This document shows, in pieces, positions 1-8,404 of a DNA stretch of 38,570 nucleotides. The first letter of the stretch is position 1, and each line of letters starts with the position of its first letter. This DNA is from an uncultured Verrucomicrobia subdivision 3 bacterium (GTDB lineage Bacteria; Verrucomicrobiota; Verrucomicrobiia; Limisphaerales; UBA11358), in NCBI GenBank assembly GCA_903922735.1, contig CAIXUZ010000042.1, positions 1-38,570 of the forward strand, given 5' to 3'. A program made the translations under genes and the position numbers. The notes beneath the pieces are model-generated. The model made no database searches and was not told the DNA's origin. It worked only from the letters and a program-made list of their open reading frames with translations.

Positions 1-1
1 C

Positions 2-601
2 CCGCGGCGGGACTGGGACTACGACCGCGCCAAAGGCGCAGGCAAAGGGACCTGGGCCGCCATGTATTTCAACGAGTGCATGAACGGCTTCGAGTATCAA
101 GTGGCCGGCCACATGATCTGGGAGGGCATGGTGATGGAAGGACTCGCAGTGACCCGCGCCGTGCATGATCGCTATCACGCGTCGCGCCGCAATCCGTGGA
201 ACGAAGTCGAATGCGGCGACCACTACGCGCGCAGCATGGCGAGCTACGGCGTCTATCTCGCGGCTTGTGGCTTTGAATACGACGGGCCCAAGGCGCACAT
301 CGGCTTCGCGCCGAAACTGACGCCGGAGAATTTTAAATGTGCCTTCACTAGCGCGGAAGGGTGGGGCAGCTACTCGCAAAAGACGGAAAGCGGAAAGTGG
401 AAAGCCGAAATTGCCGTGCGCTGGGGGAAATTGAAAATAAAAACCATCGCCCTGGAATCGGCGGGAGCGGACGTGCGTGTCAGTCTGGGCGGGAATAAAG
501 TGAATGCGACTTTTACCCGGCTGGAAAAACGGATTTTGATTACGCTGTCACAACCCGTCGAAATCGCCGCCGGACAATTATTGACCATTTCCGGTGACTG
601 A
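2..601 (+). CDS. GH116-type glycosidase (glucosylceramidase-like), C-terminal part
   Basis: The reading frame is open from the first bases of the window, so this is the 3' end of a longer gene; the ATG at 62 is internal. The visible 199 codons carry the block WNEVECGDHYARSMASYG, which I recognise as a conserved C-terminal motif of GH116 / GBA2-like glycosidases, the family of non-lysosomal glucosylceramidases and bacterial beta-glucosidases or beta-xylosidases. The preceding AMYFNECMNGFEYQVAGHM fits the alpha/alpha-barrel of that family. The catalytic nucleophile and acid/base lie upstream of the window, so substrate cannot be judged. The last ~70 residues form a beta-rich tail. The phosphohexomutase gene starts 12 bp downstream on the same strand, suggesting one transcript for sugar release and sugar-phosphate use. 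Confidence 0.8.
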   Translation, partial: PRRDWDYDRAKGAGKGTWAAMYFNECMNGFEYQVAGHMIWEGMVMEGLAVTRAVHDRYHASRRNPWNEVECGDHYARSMASYGVYLAACGFEYDGPKAHIGFAPKLTPENFKCAFTSAEGWGSYSQKTESGKWKAEIAVRWGKLKIKTIALESAGADVRVSLGGNKVNATFTRLEKRILITLSQPVEIAAGQLLTISGD

Positions 602-619
602 AGGCAAACTTCCGTGGTA

Positions 620-2101
620 ATGAAGATCTCCATCAGCGAACTCATGGCCCGCAGCGGCGTGGCGTTTGGCACCAGCGGGGCGCGCGGACTGGCCACGGCG
701 ATGACCGATCGGGTCTGCTACGCCTACACCAAAGGCTTTCTGCAATACCTTGAAGGCATCGGCGAACTCAAGCGCGCCGGTGAACGCGTGGCCGTCGGCG
801 GCGATTTCCGCCCCAGCTCCGACCGCGTGATGGAAGCCGTTTGCCGCGCCGCCGAGGACATGGGATATAGCGCCGTGAACTGCGGCAAAGTGCCTTCGCC
901 GGCCGCGGCGCTGTTCGGCCTGGAAAACAAAATTCCCGCCATCATGGTCACCGGCAGCCACATCCCCGACGACCGCAACGGCATCAAGTTCAACAAAGTC
1001 ACCGGCGAAGTCCTGAAGGAAGATGAAAAAGGCATGAGCAGCCAGGTGGTGGAACTGAATGACGCGCTGTTTGGCGCCGATGGATATTTTGCGAAGGCAA
1101 AAGCGCCGCATGAAATTTCGCCGGTCGCCGGGGAAAATTACGCGATGCGCTACCTGAACTTCTTTGCGCATGACGCCTTGAAAGGCATCCGCGTGGGTGT
1201 TTATCAGCATTCCGCCGTGGGCCGCGATGTGCTGGTGAAGATTCTTTCCCATCTCGGCGCGGAAGTTGCGCCGCTGGGGCGCTCGGAAAAATTCATTCCC
1301 GTGGACACCGAAGCCATCCGCCCCGAGGATGTGCAAATGGCAGCGGCCTGGGCGAAAACCGGCAAATACGACGCCTTGGTTTCCGCCGATGGCGACAGCG
1401 ACCGGCCGCTCATCAGCGATGAACGCGGCCACTGGCTGCGCGGCGATGTGGCGGGTATTTTGTGCGCAAAATATCTGGGGGCGGACTCTGTCAGCACGCC
1501 GGTCAGCTGCAACACCGCCGTGGAAAAATGCGGCTGGTTCAAGGAAATCCGCCGCACGCGCATCGGCTCGCCCTTTGTCATCGCCTCGATGCTGCAAGCC
1601 ACGGCCGCCGGTGCGAAGCGCGTCGTCGGCTATGAGGCGAATGGTGGGTTTTTGCTGAACTCGGAGATCGAAACCGGCGGCAAAAAACTTCGCGCCCTGC
1701 CGACGCGCGACGCGGTGATCGTGATGCTTGGAATTCTGCTGTTGGCGAAGGCACAAGGCAAAACGGTTTCCCAACTTGCCGCGAGTCTGCCCGCGCGGTT
1801 CACGGCGAGCGACCGGCTGAAGAATTTTGCCACGGAAAAGAGCGGGGCGATGCTGGCAAAGTTCAATTCCGGCAACGCAACCGCTGACAAGACCGCGATT
1901 GAGGTGATATTCGGTTCGATTTGCGGCCGCGTTGCCAGTTTGAATCGAACGGATGGATTGAGGATTGTTTTTACGAACGAAGAAGTCATCCATCTGCGAC
2001 CGTCCGGCAATGCGCCGGAGTTTCGGTGTTACGCCGAGGCGGCCACGGAGGCGCGGGCGCGGGAAATCACCGCCGCCGCCCTCGCCGGAATTGCCGGCTG
2101 A
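620..2101 (+). CDS. Phosphomannomutase/phosphoglucomutase (alpha-D-phosphohexomutase family)
   Basis: Cytosolic enzyme that interconverts hexose 1- and 6-phosphates through a phosphoserine. All four family landmarks are present: the N-terminal GTSGARG loop, the active-serine loop TGSHIPDDRNGIKF (TGSHI replaces the commoner TASHN), the Mg-binding DGDSDR loop, the sugar-specificity loop GYEANGGF, and the C-terminal phosphate-binding RPSGNAPEFR. Length of about 493 aa is normal. I take the ATG at 620; a GTG at 614 is in frame two codons earlier and cannot be excluded. It follows the GH116 gene closely. The stop codon directly abuts the stop of the convergent lipoprotein gene (TGATCA at 2099-2104), leaving no terminator space. 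Glucose versus mannose preference cannot be read from sequence with certainty. Confidence 0.9.
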   Translation: MKISISELMARSGVAFGTSGARGLATAMTDRVCYAYTKGFLQYLEGIGELKRAGERVAVGGDFRPSSDRVMEAVCRAAEDMGYSAVNCGKVPSPAAALFGLENKIPAIMVTGSHIPDDRNGIKFNKVTGEVLKEDEKGMSSQVVELNDALFGADGYFAKAKAPHEISPVAGENYAMRYLNFFAHDALKGIRVGVYQHSAVGRDVLVKILSHLGAEVAPLGRSEKFIPVDTEAIRPEDVQMAAAWAKTGKYDALVSADGDSDRPLISDERGHWLRGDVAGILCAKYLGADSVSTPVSCNTAVEKCGWFKEIRRTRIGSPFVIASMLQATAAGAKRVVGYEANGGFLLNSEIETGGKKLRALPTRDAVIVMLGILLLAKAQGKTVSQLAASLPARFTASDRLKNFATEKSGAMLAKFNSGNATADKTAIEVIFGSICGRVASLNRTDGLRIVFTNEEVIHLRPSGNAPEFRCYAEAATEARAREITAAALAGIAG

Positions 2102-2446
2102 TCAGCGCCAGCAGCCGCCGAACCACACGCGATAGTGGCCGCGATAACCAAAGTGCGGACCGACCCACACCGCGCCCGGATTCGGCCGGATCACCCAGTG
2201 TCCACCCACCCAAATCCAGCGTCCGCGCCATTCCCAGCAGCCGGGAATCCACTGCCACGGATCCAGCTTGCCGGGCGCCACCGTGATGACCTCAGGTAGG
2301 GGCGTCGGCGGGGGCGGCGCGTTATCCGCAATGAAAACTTCAGCCGGCGGATGGCTATAGTGAAAGGCTTGACGATCGGCACAGCTTGCGAACCAGGGCA
2401 GGCAGGCGGTGATGAAAAAGTTTCTGGCCAGAATTGTAATTTTCAT
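2102..2446 (-). CDS. Small Trp-rich putative lipoprotein with WxxGxW-like repeats
   Basis: A 114-aa protein with an N-terminal hydrophobic segment ending in a possible lipobox (WFASC, Cys around residue 21), so probably exported and perhaps lipidated. The middle is proline-rich and the last ~50 residues hold tandem aromatic repeats: WIPGCWEW, WIWVGGHWVIRP, WVGPHFGYRGHYRVWFGGCW. These resemble the YXWGXW/WXXGXW-repeat envelope proteins, whose function is unknown. Start chosen for the signal sequence. The gene is convergent with the phosphohexomutase gene. Upstream lies a perfect 16-bp palindrome (2479-2494). It may be its own transcription unit, or read through from the efflux operon 58 bp upstream. 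Confidence 0.65.
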   Translation of the reverse strand: MKITILARNFFITACLPWFASCADRQAFHYSHPPAEVFIADNAPPPPTPLPEVITVAPGKLDPWQWIPGCWEWRGRWIWVGGHWVIRPNPGAVWVGPHFGYRGHYRVWFGGCWR

Positions 2447-2478
2447 GCTGACAAAAATGTTGGGCGTGGCCGGGTATA

Positions 2479-2494
2479 AAATGCCATGGCATTT
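2479..2494. repeat. Perfect 16-bp palindrome between MFS pump and lipoprotein genes
   Basis: AAATGCCATGGCATTT reads the same on both strands with no loop. It lies 10 bp past the 3' end of the MFS gene and about 32 bp ahead of the lipoprotein start, both on the minus strand. An operator for the lipoprotein gene is the likeliest role; a terminator is less likely because a stem without a loop folds poorly. Confidence 0.45.
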
Positions 2495-2504
2495 AGTTTG
2501 GAAT

Positions 2505-4079
2505 TTAATGTGTTCTGGTCGGTAGCTTGGCAGGTTGTGTCACGCGTTTAAATAGGAAAATCAGCGGCATGGTGACCACGGCTAGCGCGCCGAACAAAAA
2601 GAAATTGTCCACGAATGCCCACAGATGCGCCTGCTGATCCAGCAATGCATAAACGGCGGCGTAGGCCTGATGCGTGGCCGTGGCCGGGTCGGAGTGATGG
2701 GCGAGGAGGTGCTTGGCGGCGGCGAGGCGCTGTGCGAATGCCGGATTCGAAGGTGACAGGTTTCCTACCATGAGTGCCTGGTGCGTCTGTGCACCACGCG
2801 CCAGCATGGTGGTGACGAACGCGATGCCGAGGCTGCCGCCGAGGTTGCGCATGAGGTTGTAAAGGCCGGTGGCGTTGCCGAGTTGCCGCTGGTCCAACTG
2901 GCTCATCGTCACCGTTGTCAGCGGCACGAAGATGAAGCTGATGGCGATGCCGTTGACGATGCTCGGCCAGACGACATTGATCTGCCCGACCTGCAAATTC
3001 ACCTGCGCCAGCATGAATGACGAAACTGCCAGCAGTGTGAAGCCAAGGCACAACAGCCACCGGCTGCGGATTTTTCCCACGAGCCGCCCGACCAGCGCGG
3101 TGGTGAAAAATGCCGCGATGCCGCGAGGCGACAGCGCGTAGCCGCTCTGCAGCGCCGGATAGCCCATCAGTGTTTGCAGGAACAGCGGAATTTGCGCTGT
3201 GGTGCCGTAAAGAATCGCCGCCAGCGTGGTCATCAGGATGAGGCCGATGGTGAAATTCCGGTTTTTAAAAACACGCAAATCCACCAGTGGATGCTCCGCC
3301 GTGAATTCCCGCCAGACAAATCCGATGAACGCCAGCGCGGAAACCACCGCGAACCATCGCACCCATTCCGCGCCGAACCAGTCGGCTTCCTGCCCTTTGT
3401 CCAGCAGCACCTGCAACGTCGCCAGCCACACCGCCAGCAGGCCGAAACCGATGTAATCAATCGTCGCTTTCAGGTCGCTCCGGATGTAAGGCGGATCTTC
3501 GACCAGCCATTTTGCCATCACCACGGCGAGAAAGCCGACCGGCAGGTTGATGTAAAAAATCCAGCGCCAAGAATAGCTGTCCGTGATCCAGCCGCCGAGC
3601 GTCGGACCGAGAATCGGCGCCACCACCACGCCTTGCGCGAAGATGGCCATCGCCGCCCCGCGCTTCTGCCGCGGAAAACTTTCCAGCATGATGGACTGCG
3701 CGATCGGCACCATCGCGCCGCCGCCCAGCCCCTGCAAAATCCGCGCCAGAATGAGCGTCGGCAGACTCCACGCCAGCCCGCACAGCGCTGATGCCGCCGT
3801 GAACAGCACGATGCAGGAGATGAAGACGCGCTTGCGGCCGAAATGATTTGCCAGCCAGCCGGTCGTCGGCAGCACGATGGCGTTGGCGACGAGGTAGCTC
3901 GTCAGCACCCAGGTCGCCTCCTCCGGCGTGGACGACAGATTGCCGCCGATATGCGGCAGGGCGATGTTGGCGATGGAGGTGTCCAGCACCTCCATGAAGG
4001 TCGCCAGCATCACCCCCACCGCGATGAGCCACGGGCTATGACGGGGATGCCATTCCTGATGAAGCGCGCCGTCGGACAT
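2505..4079 (-). CDS. DHA2-family MFS multidrug exporter (EmrB/QacA-like)
   Basis: Inner-membrane drug:proton antiporter of 524 aa with about 14 predicted membrane helices. The N-terminus LDTSIANIALPHIGG is the DHA2 signature in helix 1 (EmrB/LfrA type). Motif A appears as GWLANHFGRKRVF, and antiporter motif C in helix 5 as ILGPTLGGWI. It is the last gene of the five-gene tetR operon, starting 6 bp after the stop of the HlyD/EmrA-like adaptor gene; that pair would form an EmrAB-type pump needing a TolC-like channel encoded elsewhere. No frameshift or missing motif is seen. Substrates cannot be predicted. Confidence 0.92.
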   Translation of the reverse strand: MSDGALHQEWHPRHSPWLIAVGVMLATFMEVLDTSIANIALPHIGGNLSSTPEEATWVLTSYLVANAIVLPTTGWLANHFGRKRVFISCIVLFTAASALCGLAWSLPTLILARILQGLGGGAMVPIAQSIMLESFPRQKRGAAMAIFAQGVVVAPILGPTLGGWITDSYSWRWIFYINLPVGFLAVVMAKWLVEDPPYIRSDLKATIDYIGFGLLAVWLATLQVLLDKGQEADWFGAEWVRWFAVVSALAFIGFVWREFTAEHPLVDLRVFKNRNFTIGLILMTTLAAILYGTTAQIPLFLQTLMGYPALQSGYALSPRGIAAFFTTALVGRLVGKIRSRWLLCLGFTLLAVSSFMLAQVNLQVGQINVVWPSIVNGIAISFIFVPLTTVTMSQLDQRQLGNATGLYNLMRNLGGSLGIAFVTTMLARGAQTHQALMVGNLSPSNPAFAQRLAAAKHLLAHHSDPATATHQAYAAVYALLDQQAHLWAFVDNFFLFGALAVVTMPLIFLFKRVTQPAKLPTRTH

Positions 4080-4085
4080 GGTAAA

Positions 4086-5291
4086 TTATTTACCGTCAGG
4101 CTTTTTGCCGGTGAAGAAAAAGAAAAGGAAAATCGCCGCGCTGTCCAAAGCCAGCGCGATGAGCATAATTGCCCAGGCCGGCAGAATAAATTTACTGACT
4201 TCTACACTCGGCGTGACGGACAGGCCGGGGCCAATGACTTTTTCGGCCGGCAGCGGTTCGTCAAAGACGATTTTCACCGGCACCCGCTGGACGACCTTCA
4301 CAAAATTACCGGTGGCATTTTCCGGCGGCAACAAACTGAACGCCGCGCCGCTGCCGGCCTGGATGCTGTCCACGTGGGCGCGGAATTTTCTGCCGCCGAG
4401 CGCGTCGATCTCCACCGTCACCGGCTGGCCCGGCGCCATGTCTTTCAGCTGCGATTCCTTAAAATTCGCCACCACCCAAACCTCCGTCGGCACGAGGGAC
4501 ATGATTTGCTGGCCCGCCTGAAGATAGTCGCCGGCCTCGACTGCCCGGCGGGTCACGCGGCCAGCCACCGGCGCTAAAATCTTGGTGTAAGACAAATTCA
4601 ACTTTGCCGCCGCCACGTTTGTCTGGGCTTCGTTGAACTGTGACAAGGCCATGTCTTTTTCCGCGAATGCGGCGGCGAGTTGTCGGCTGGCCTCGTCGAC
4701 CTTGGAGGTTTCCACGGCGGTGTTTTCCACGGTTGATTTCCAGTCCGCCTGCGCCTTGGCGTTGGCGGCCTGCGAAGAATCGAATTCCTGCTGCGAGAGG
4801 GTGTTCTGCTTTCGCAATACCTGCGCGCGGGCAAAATCCAACTGCGCCTTTTTTGCTGTGGCCGCCGCCGCTTCCGCGTCGGCCTTCGCCTTGCGCGCCC
4901 CGGCTTCGGCAGTGGCGACCTTGGCCGCCATCAGCTCAAAGGCTGCGACCATTGTGCGAAAATTCGCGTTTTGTGATGTTGCGGCCGCTTCTTTTTGCGC
5001 GACCACGATGGAGTAATCCGCCGGATCGAGTTCGACCAGCGGTTCGTTCATATGCACCAGCTGGTTGTCGGTGGCGTGAACGGCGATGACTTGTCCCGCC
5101 ACACGCGGCGCGAGGCTGACGCTGCGGGCGGTGATAAACGCATCATCCGTGGACTCGTGGGTGAACACGTCTGCGAGGTAGGTGACGCCCAAATACAGCA
5201 ATACCGCCAGGACAACGGCGGCGGGCCAGATCAGCCAGCTGCGCTTTTCCGGAGCCGGCGCGGTGGCCGGCGATGCTACAACTTCATTCAT
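4086..5291 (-). CDS. HlyD/EmrA-family membrane fusion protein with extra C-terminal helix
   Basis: Periplasmic adaptor of 401 aa. Residues ~19-40 form the N-terminal inner-membrane anchor, followed by STDDAFI (typical of EmrA), a lipoyl-like half-domain, a long alanine-rich coiled-coil hairpin (~85-215), the second lipoyl half (KILAPVAGRV) and the beta-barrel (VVANFKESQLKDMAPGQ). An unusual point is a second strongly hydrophobic segment at the very C-terminus (~residues 367-393, ILPAWAIMLIALALDSAAIF then FFFF), followed by a short basic tail. Standard EmrA proteins end after the beta-barrel, so this adaptor may be anchored at both ends. It lies between the RND pump (8 bp) and MFS pump (6 bp) genes, so the genes are translationally close. 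Confidence 0.88.
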   Translation of the reverse strand: MNEVVASPATAPAPEKRSWLIWPAAVVLAVLLYLGVTYLADVFTHESTDDAFITARSVSLAPRVAGQVIAVHATDNQLVHMNEPLVELDPADYSIVVAQKEAAATSQNANFRTMVAAFELMAAKVATAEAGARKAKADAEAAAATAKKAQLDFARAQVLRKQNTLSQQEFDSSQAANAKAQADWKSTVENTAVETSKVDEASRQLAAAFAEKDMALSQFNEAQTNVAAAKLNLSYTKILAPVAGRVTRRAVEAGDYLQAGQQIMSLVPTEVWVVANFKESQLKDMAPGQPVTVEIDALGGRKFRAHVDSIQAGSGAAFSLLPPENATGNFVKVVQRVPVKIVFDEPLPAEKVIGPGLSVTPSVEVSKFILPAWAIMLIALALDSAAIFLFFFFTGKKPDGK

Positions 5292-5299
5292 TCCTCAAA

Positions 5300-8200
5300 T
5301 TACTTTACTCCAAGGTCCACCGGTTTTTCGCCCGCATGCTGCTTGGCGATTAAAACGTAGATCGCCGGGATTACCAGCAGCGTGAACAGCGTGCCCAGCG
5401 CCATGCCGGAAACGATGACGATGCCGATGGAATTGCGCGCCGCCGCGCCCGCACCGCTGACGAGCGTGAGCGGGAAATGGCCCGCCACCGTCGCCGCGCT
5501 CGTCATCAGCACCGGCCGCAGCCGCAATAGCGACGCCTCGCGCACGGCGTCCATCTTGCTGCGGCCCTGGCGTTGCAGTTCATTGGCAAATTGGACGATG
5601 AGAATTCCGTTTTTCGACACGAGGCCCACGAGTGTGACAAGGCCGACCTGTGAGTAGATGTTCAGCGTCGTGGTCCAGCCGTTGGTCCAGAACGGCACGC
5701 CCTGACCGGGCATTTTCAGGAAGCAAAACATCAGCGCGCCGAACATCGCCAGCGGCACCGAGCCGAGCAGAATGATGAACGGATCGCGGAAACTGTTGAA
5801 CTGCGCGGCCAGCACCAGAAAAATCAGGATGATCGCCAGCAGGAACGCGGGTAGGAACTTGTTGCCCTCCGTCCGCAACTGGCGCGATTCGCCGGTGTAA
5901 TCCAGCTTGTAGCCGGCCGGCAAAGTCTTCGCGCATTCGGCCTCAAGAAATTTCAGCGCGTTGTCCAGCGGCACGATGGCGACGCCGCTGAGCTTCACGG
6001 AGTTCAACTGCTGAAAGCGGTTCAGTGAGCGCGGCGTGGTGCGTTTTTCAAATTTAGCGAACGTGCTGACCGGCACGAGCTGGTTGTTCGGGCCTTTGAC
6101 GTAGGTGGATTCGAGCTGCTCGGCGTTCAGCCGCGCGCCGCGTTTGAGCTGCGGGATTACCTTGTAGCTGCGGCCGGCGAGGTCGAAACGGTTCACATAA
6201 TTGCCGCCGACGAGCGCCGCGAGATCCGAGCCGACGGTCGCCAGGTCGAGGCCGAGCGCGGCCACCTTGTCCCGGTCGATCAGCAGCTGTACTTCCGGCT
6301 GGTCAATCTTCGTGTCCAGAATCGGCGGGAAGGCGAACATCCGGTTCGTTGCGCACTTCTGGGCAATCTGCTGCGCAAACTGCAAGATATCCCGGGGATC
6401 GGCGGTCGCGGAGATGACAAATTCCACCGGGAACTGGCCGCCACCGGGCAGCGCGGGTGGCGTGATCATCATCAGCCGGATGCCGGGAATCTGGTTCACC
6501 ATCGCCTGGATTTGCGGCTGGATCTGGAACACCGTGCGTTTTCGTGTGCCCCACGGCTCCAGCACCATACCGCTGAAACCAAAGCCCGGCATCGTCAGTT
6601 GAAACGTGTGCGCCGTCTCTGGGACTTTTTCAAATAGCTTGCCCACTTCTTCGGTATAAAAGGTGGTTTGCTCAATTGTCGCATCCGCCGGACCTTCTAC
6701 GATGCCGAACACCACGCCCTGATCCTCCGTCGGCGCCAGTTCCTTCGCCGCCATGATAAACATCGGCACGGCCAGCAAAGTCAGGCCGATCCACACGACA
6801 TAAACCGTCGGGCGATAGGCGAGGGTCTGGTCCAGCACGCGGCCGTAAAAATGTTTCAGCCGCTCAAAATCGCGGTTGATGCGGCCCACCAGCCCGCGTT
6901 CTTCGCGGTCGTGGCTCAATAATTTCGATGACATCAGCGGCGACAGCGTCAGCGCCACGATGCCGGAAATCGTGACGGCGCCGGCCAGCGTCAGCGCAAA
7001 TTCGCGGAACAGCGTGCCGGTCAATCCGCCTTGAAACGCGATGGGGGTGTAAACCGCCGCCAGCGTGATGGTCATGGCGATGATCGGCCCGATGAGTTCG
7101 CGGGCGCCGAATAGCGCGGCGTCAAACGGCGTTTTCCCTTCGCGGACGTGGCGCTCGACGTTTTCGACGACGACAATCGCGTCATCGACCACCAACCCGA
7201 CCGAGAGGACCACGGCCAGCAGCGTCAGCAAATTCAGGGAAAAGCCGAACATCTGCATCAGGAACACCGCGCCGATAAGCGATAGTGGAATCGCCACCAG
7301 CGGAATCAGCACCGACCGCAGCGAGCCGAGGAACAGAAAAATGACGATGGAAACGATGAGCAGCGTTTCCGAAAGCGTTTTCAAAACCTCGTGGATGGAA
7401 TCGTCAATGTATTTGGTCGCGTCGTAGGCCACGCGGCCTTTGAGTCCGGCAGGCAGATCTTTTTCGATGGAAGCCATTTCCTTGTGGACCCGCTTGATGA
7501 CGTCGAGCGAGTTGGCGTTCGGCAGCACCCACACGCCCATGAACACCGCCCGCTCGCCGCTGAAGCGCACTTCGCTGTCGTAATCTTCCGCGCCGAGCAC
7601 AATGTCCGCTACGTCGCGCAGCCGCACAAACCGGTCGTCGGTCTGGCGGATGACGAGGTTTTGAAATTCCCCGACGGAGCGCAAATCGGTGTTCGCCGTC
7701 AAATTCACCTGTACCAGCGAGCCTTTGGTGTGGCCGACGGCGGAAAGGAAATTGTTTGCCGCCAGTTTTTGGCGGATTTCGTTCGGGCTGATGCCGAAGG
7801 CAGCGAGCCGGTCCGGCTTGAGCCAGATGCGCATCGCAAACGTGCGGCCGCCGAGAATGTCGGCCCGCTGGACGCCTTCGAGTGCGGAGAGGCGTGGCTG
7901 CACAATGCGCACGAGGTAATCGCTGATCTGGTTCGCCTCCAGAATGTCCGACGAGAAACTCAGATACGCCGAGGCGAACTGCGAATCCGCCGTCTCGATG
8001 TTGATGATCGGCACCTCGGCTTCTGGCGGCAGGTCATTGCGGACCTGGTTCACCTTGGAGTTGATTTCGGCGAGCGCCTTCTTGGCGTCGTAATTCAATT
8101 TCAGCCGCGCGGTGATGGTGGACATGCCGAGCTTGCTGGCCGACTCGAGATAATCAATCCCGTCCGCCGCCGCGATGGCCCGCTCTAGCGGCTGCGTCAC

Positions 8201-8392
8201 GAAGCCGCGCACCAGGTCCGCGCTCGCGCCGACATAAACGGTCGTGACGGTGACGGTGGCGTTTTCATTGCGTGGATATTGCCGGATGTTGAGCGAGCGC
8301 ATCGCCTGCAAGCCTGCGATCAGGATGATGAGGTTCACCACCACCGCCAGCACCGGCCGGCGGATGAAAATGTCCGTGAGGTAGGATTTCAT
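5300..8392 (-). CDS. RND-family multidrug efflux pump (HAE1, AcrB/MexB type)
   Basis: A 1030-aa inner-membrane proton-driven exporter, full length for the family. It starts with the usual cytoplasmic IFIRRPVLAVV and first helix. Two large periplasmic loops follow helices 1 and 7. The proton-relay pair in helix 4 is intact (VGLVVDDAIVVVENVER, Asp403-Asp404), and the C-terminal half repeats the pattern (LVGLVSKNGILIVQFANE). It forms a tripartite complex with the adaptor encoded 12 bp upstream (8405-9529). The outer-membrane partner is not in the window. The closest style is the MdtB/MexK-like HAE1 branch. Substrate range is unknown. Confidence 0.95.
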   Translation of the reverse strand: MKSYLTDIFIRRPVLAVVVNLIILIAGLQAMRSLNIRQYPRNENATVTVTTVYVGASADLVRGFVTQPLERAIAAADGIDYLESASKLGMSTITARLKLNYDAKKALAEINSKVNQVRNDLPPEAEVPIINIETADSQFASAYLSFSSDILEANQISDYLVRIVQPRLSALEGVQRADILGGRTFAMRIWLKPDRLAAFGISPNEIRQKLAANNFLSAVGHTKGSLVQVNLTANTDLRSVGEFQNLVIRQTDDRFVRLRDVADIVLGAEDYDSEVRFSGERAVFMGVWVLPNANSLDVIKRVHKEMASIEKDLPAGLKGRVAYDATKYIDDSIHEVLKTLSETLLIVSIVIFLFLGSLRSVLIPLVAIPLSLIGAVFLMQMFGFSLNLLTLLAVVLSVGLVVDDAIVVVENVERHVREGKTPFDAALFGARELIGPIIAMTITLAAVYTPIAFQGGLTGTLFREFALTLAGAVTISGIVALTLSPLMSSKLLSHDREERGLVGRINRDFERLKHFYGRVLDQTLAYRPTVYVVWIGLTLLAVPMFIMAAKELAPTEDQGVVFGIVEGPADATIEQTTFYTEEVGKLFEKVPETAHTFQLTMPGFGFSGMVLEPWGTRKRTVFQIQPQIQAMVNQIPGIRLMMITPPALPGGGQFPVEFVISATADPRDILQFAQQIAQKCATNRMFAFPPILDTKIDQPEVQLLIDRDKVAALGLDLATVGSDLAALVGGNYVNRFDLAGRSYKVIPQLKRGARLNAEQLESTYVKGPNNQLVPVSTFAKFEKRTTPRSLNRFQQLNSVKLSGVAIVPLDNALKFLEAECAKTLPAGYKLDYTGESRQLRTEGNKFLPAFLLAIILIFLVLAAQFNSFRDPFIILLGSVPLAMFGALMFCFLKMPGQGVPFWTNGWTTTLNIYSQVGLVTLVGLVSKNGILIVQFANELQRQGRSKMDAVREASLLRLRPVLMTSAATVAGHFPLTLVSGAGAAARNSIGIVIVSGMALGTLFTLLVIPAIYVLIAKQHAGEKPVDLGVK

Positions 8393-8404
8393 GCGCGTTC
8401 CGGT

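Noticed and set aside
578..1993. 471-codon open frame antisense to the phosphohexomutase gene
   Set aside because: Histidine-, alanine- and arginine-rich shadow frame, typical of high-GC genes; the sense frame has all family motifs.
7391..8188. 265-codon plus-strand frame over the RND pump
   Set aside because: Shadow of the 1030-aa pump on the other strand.
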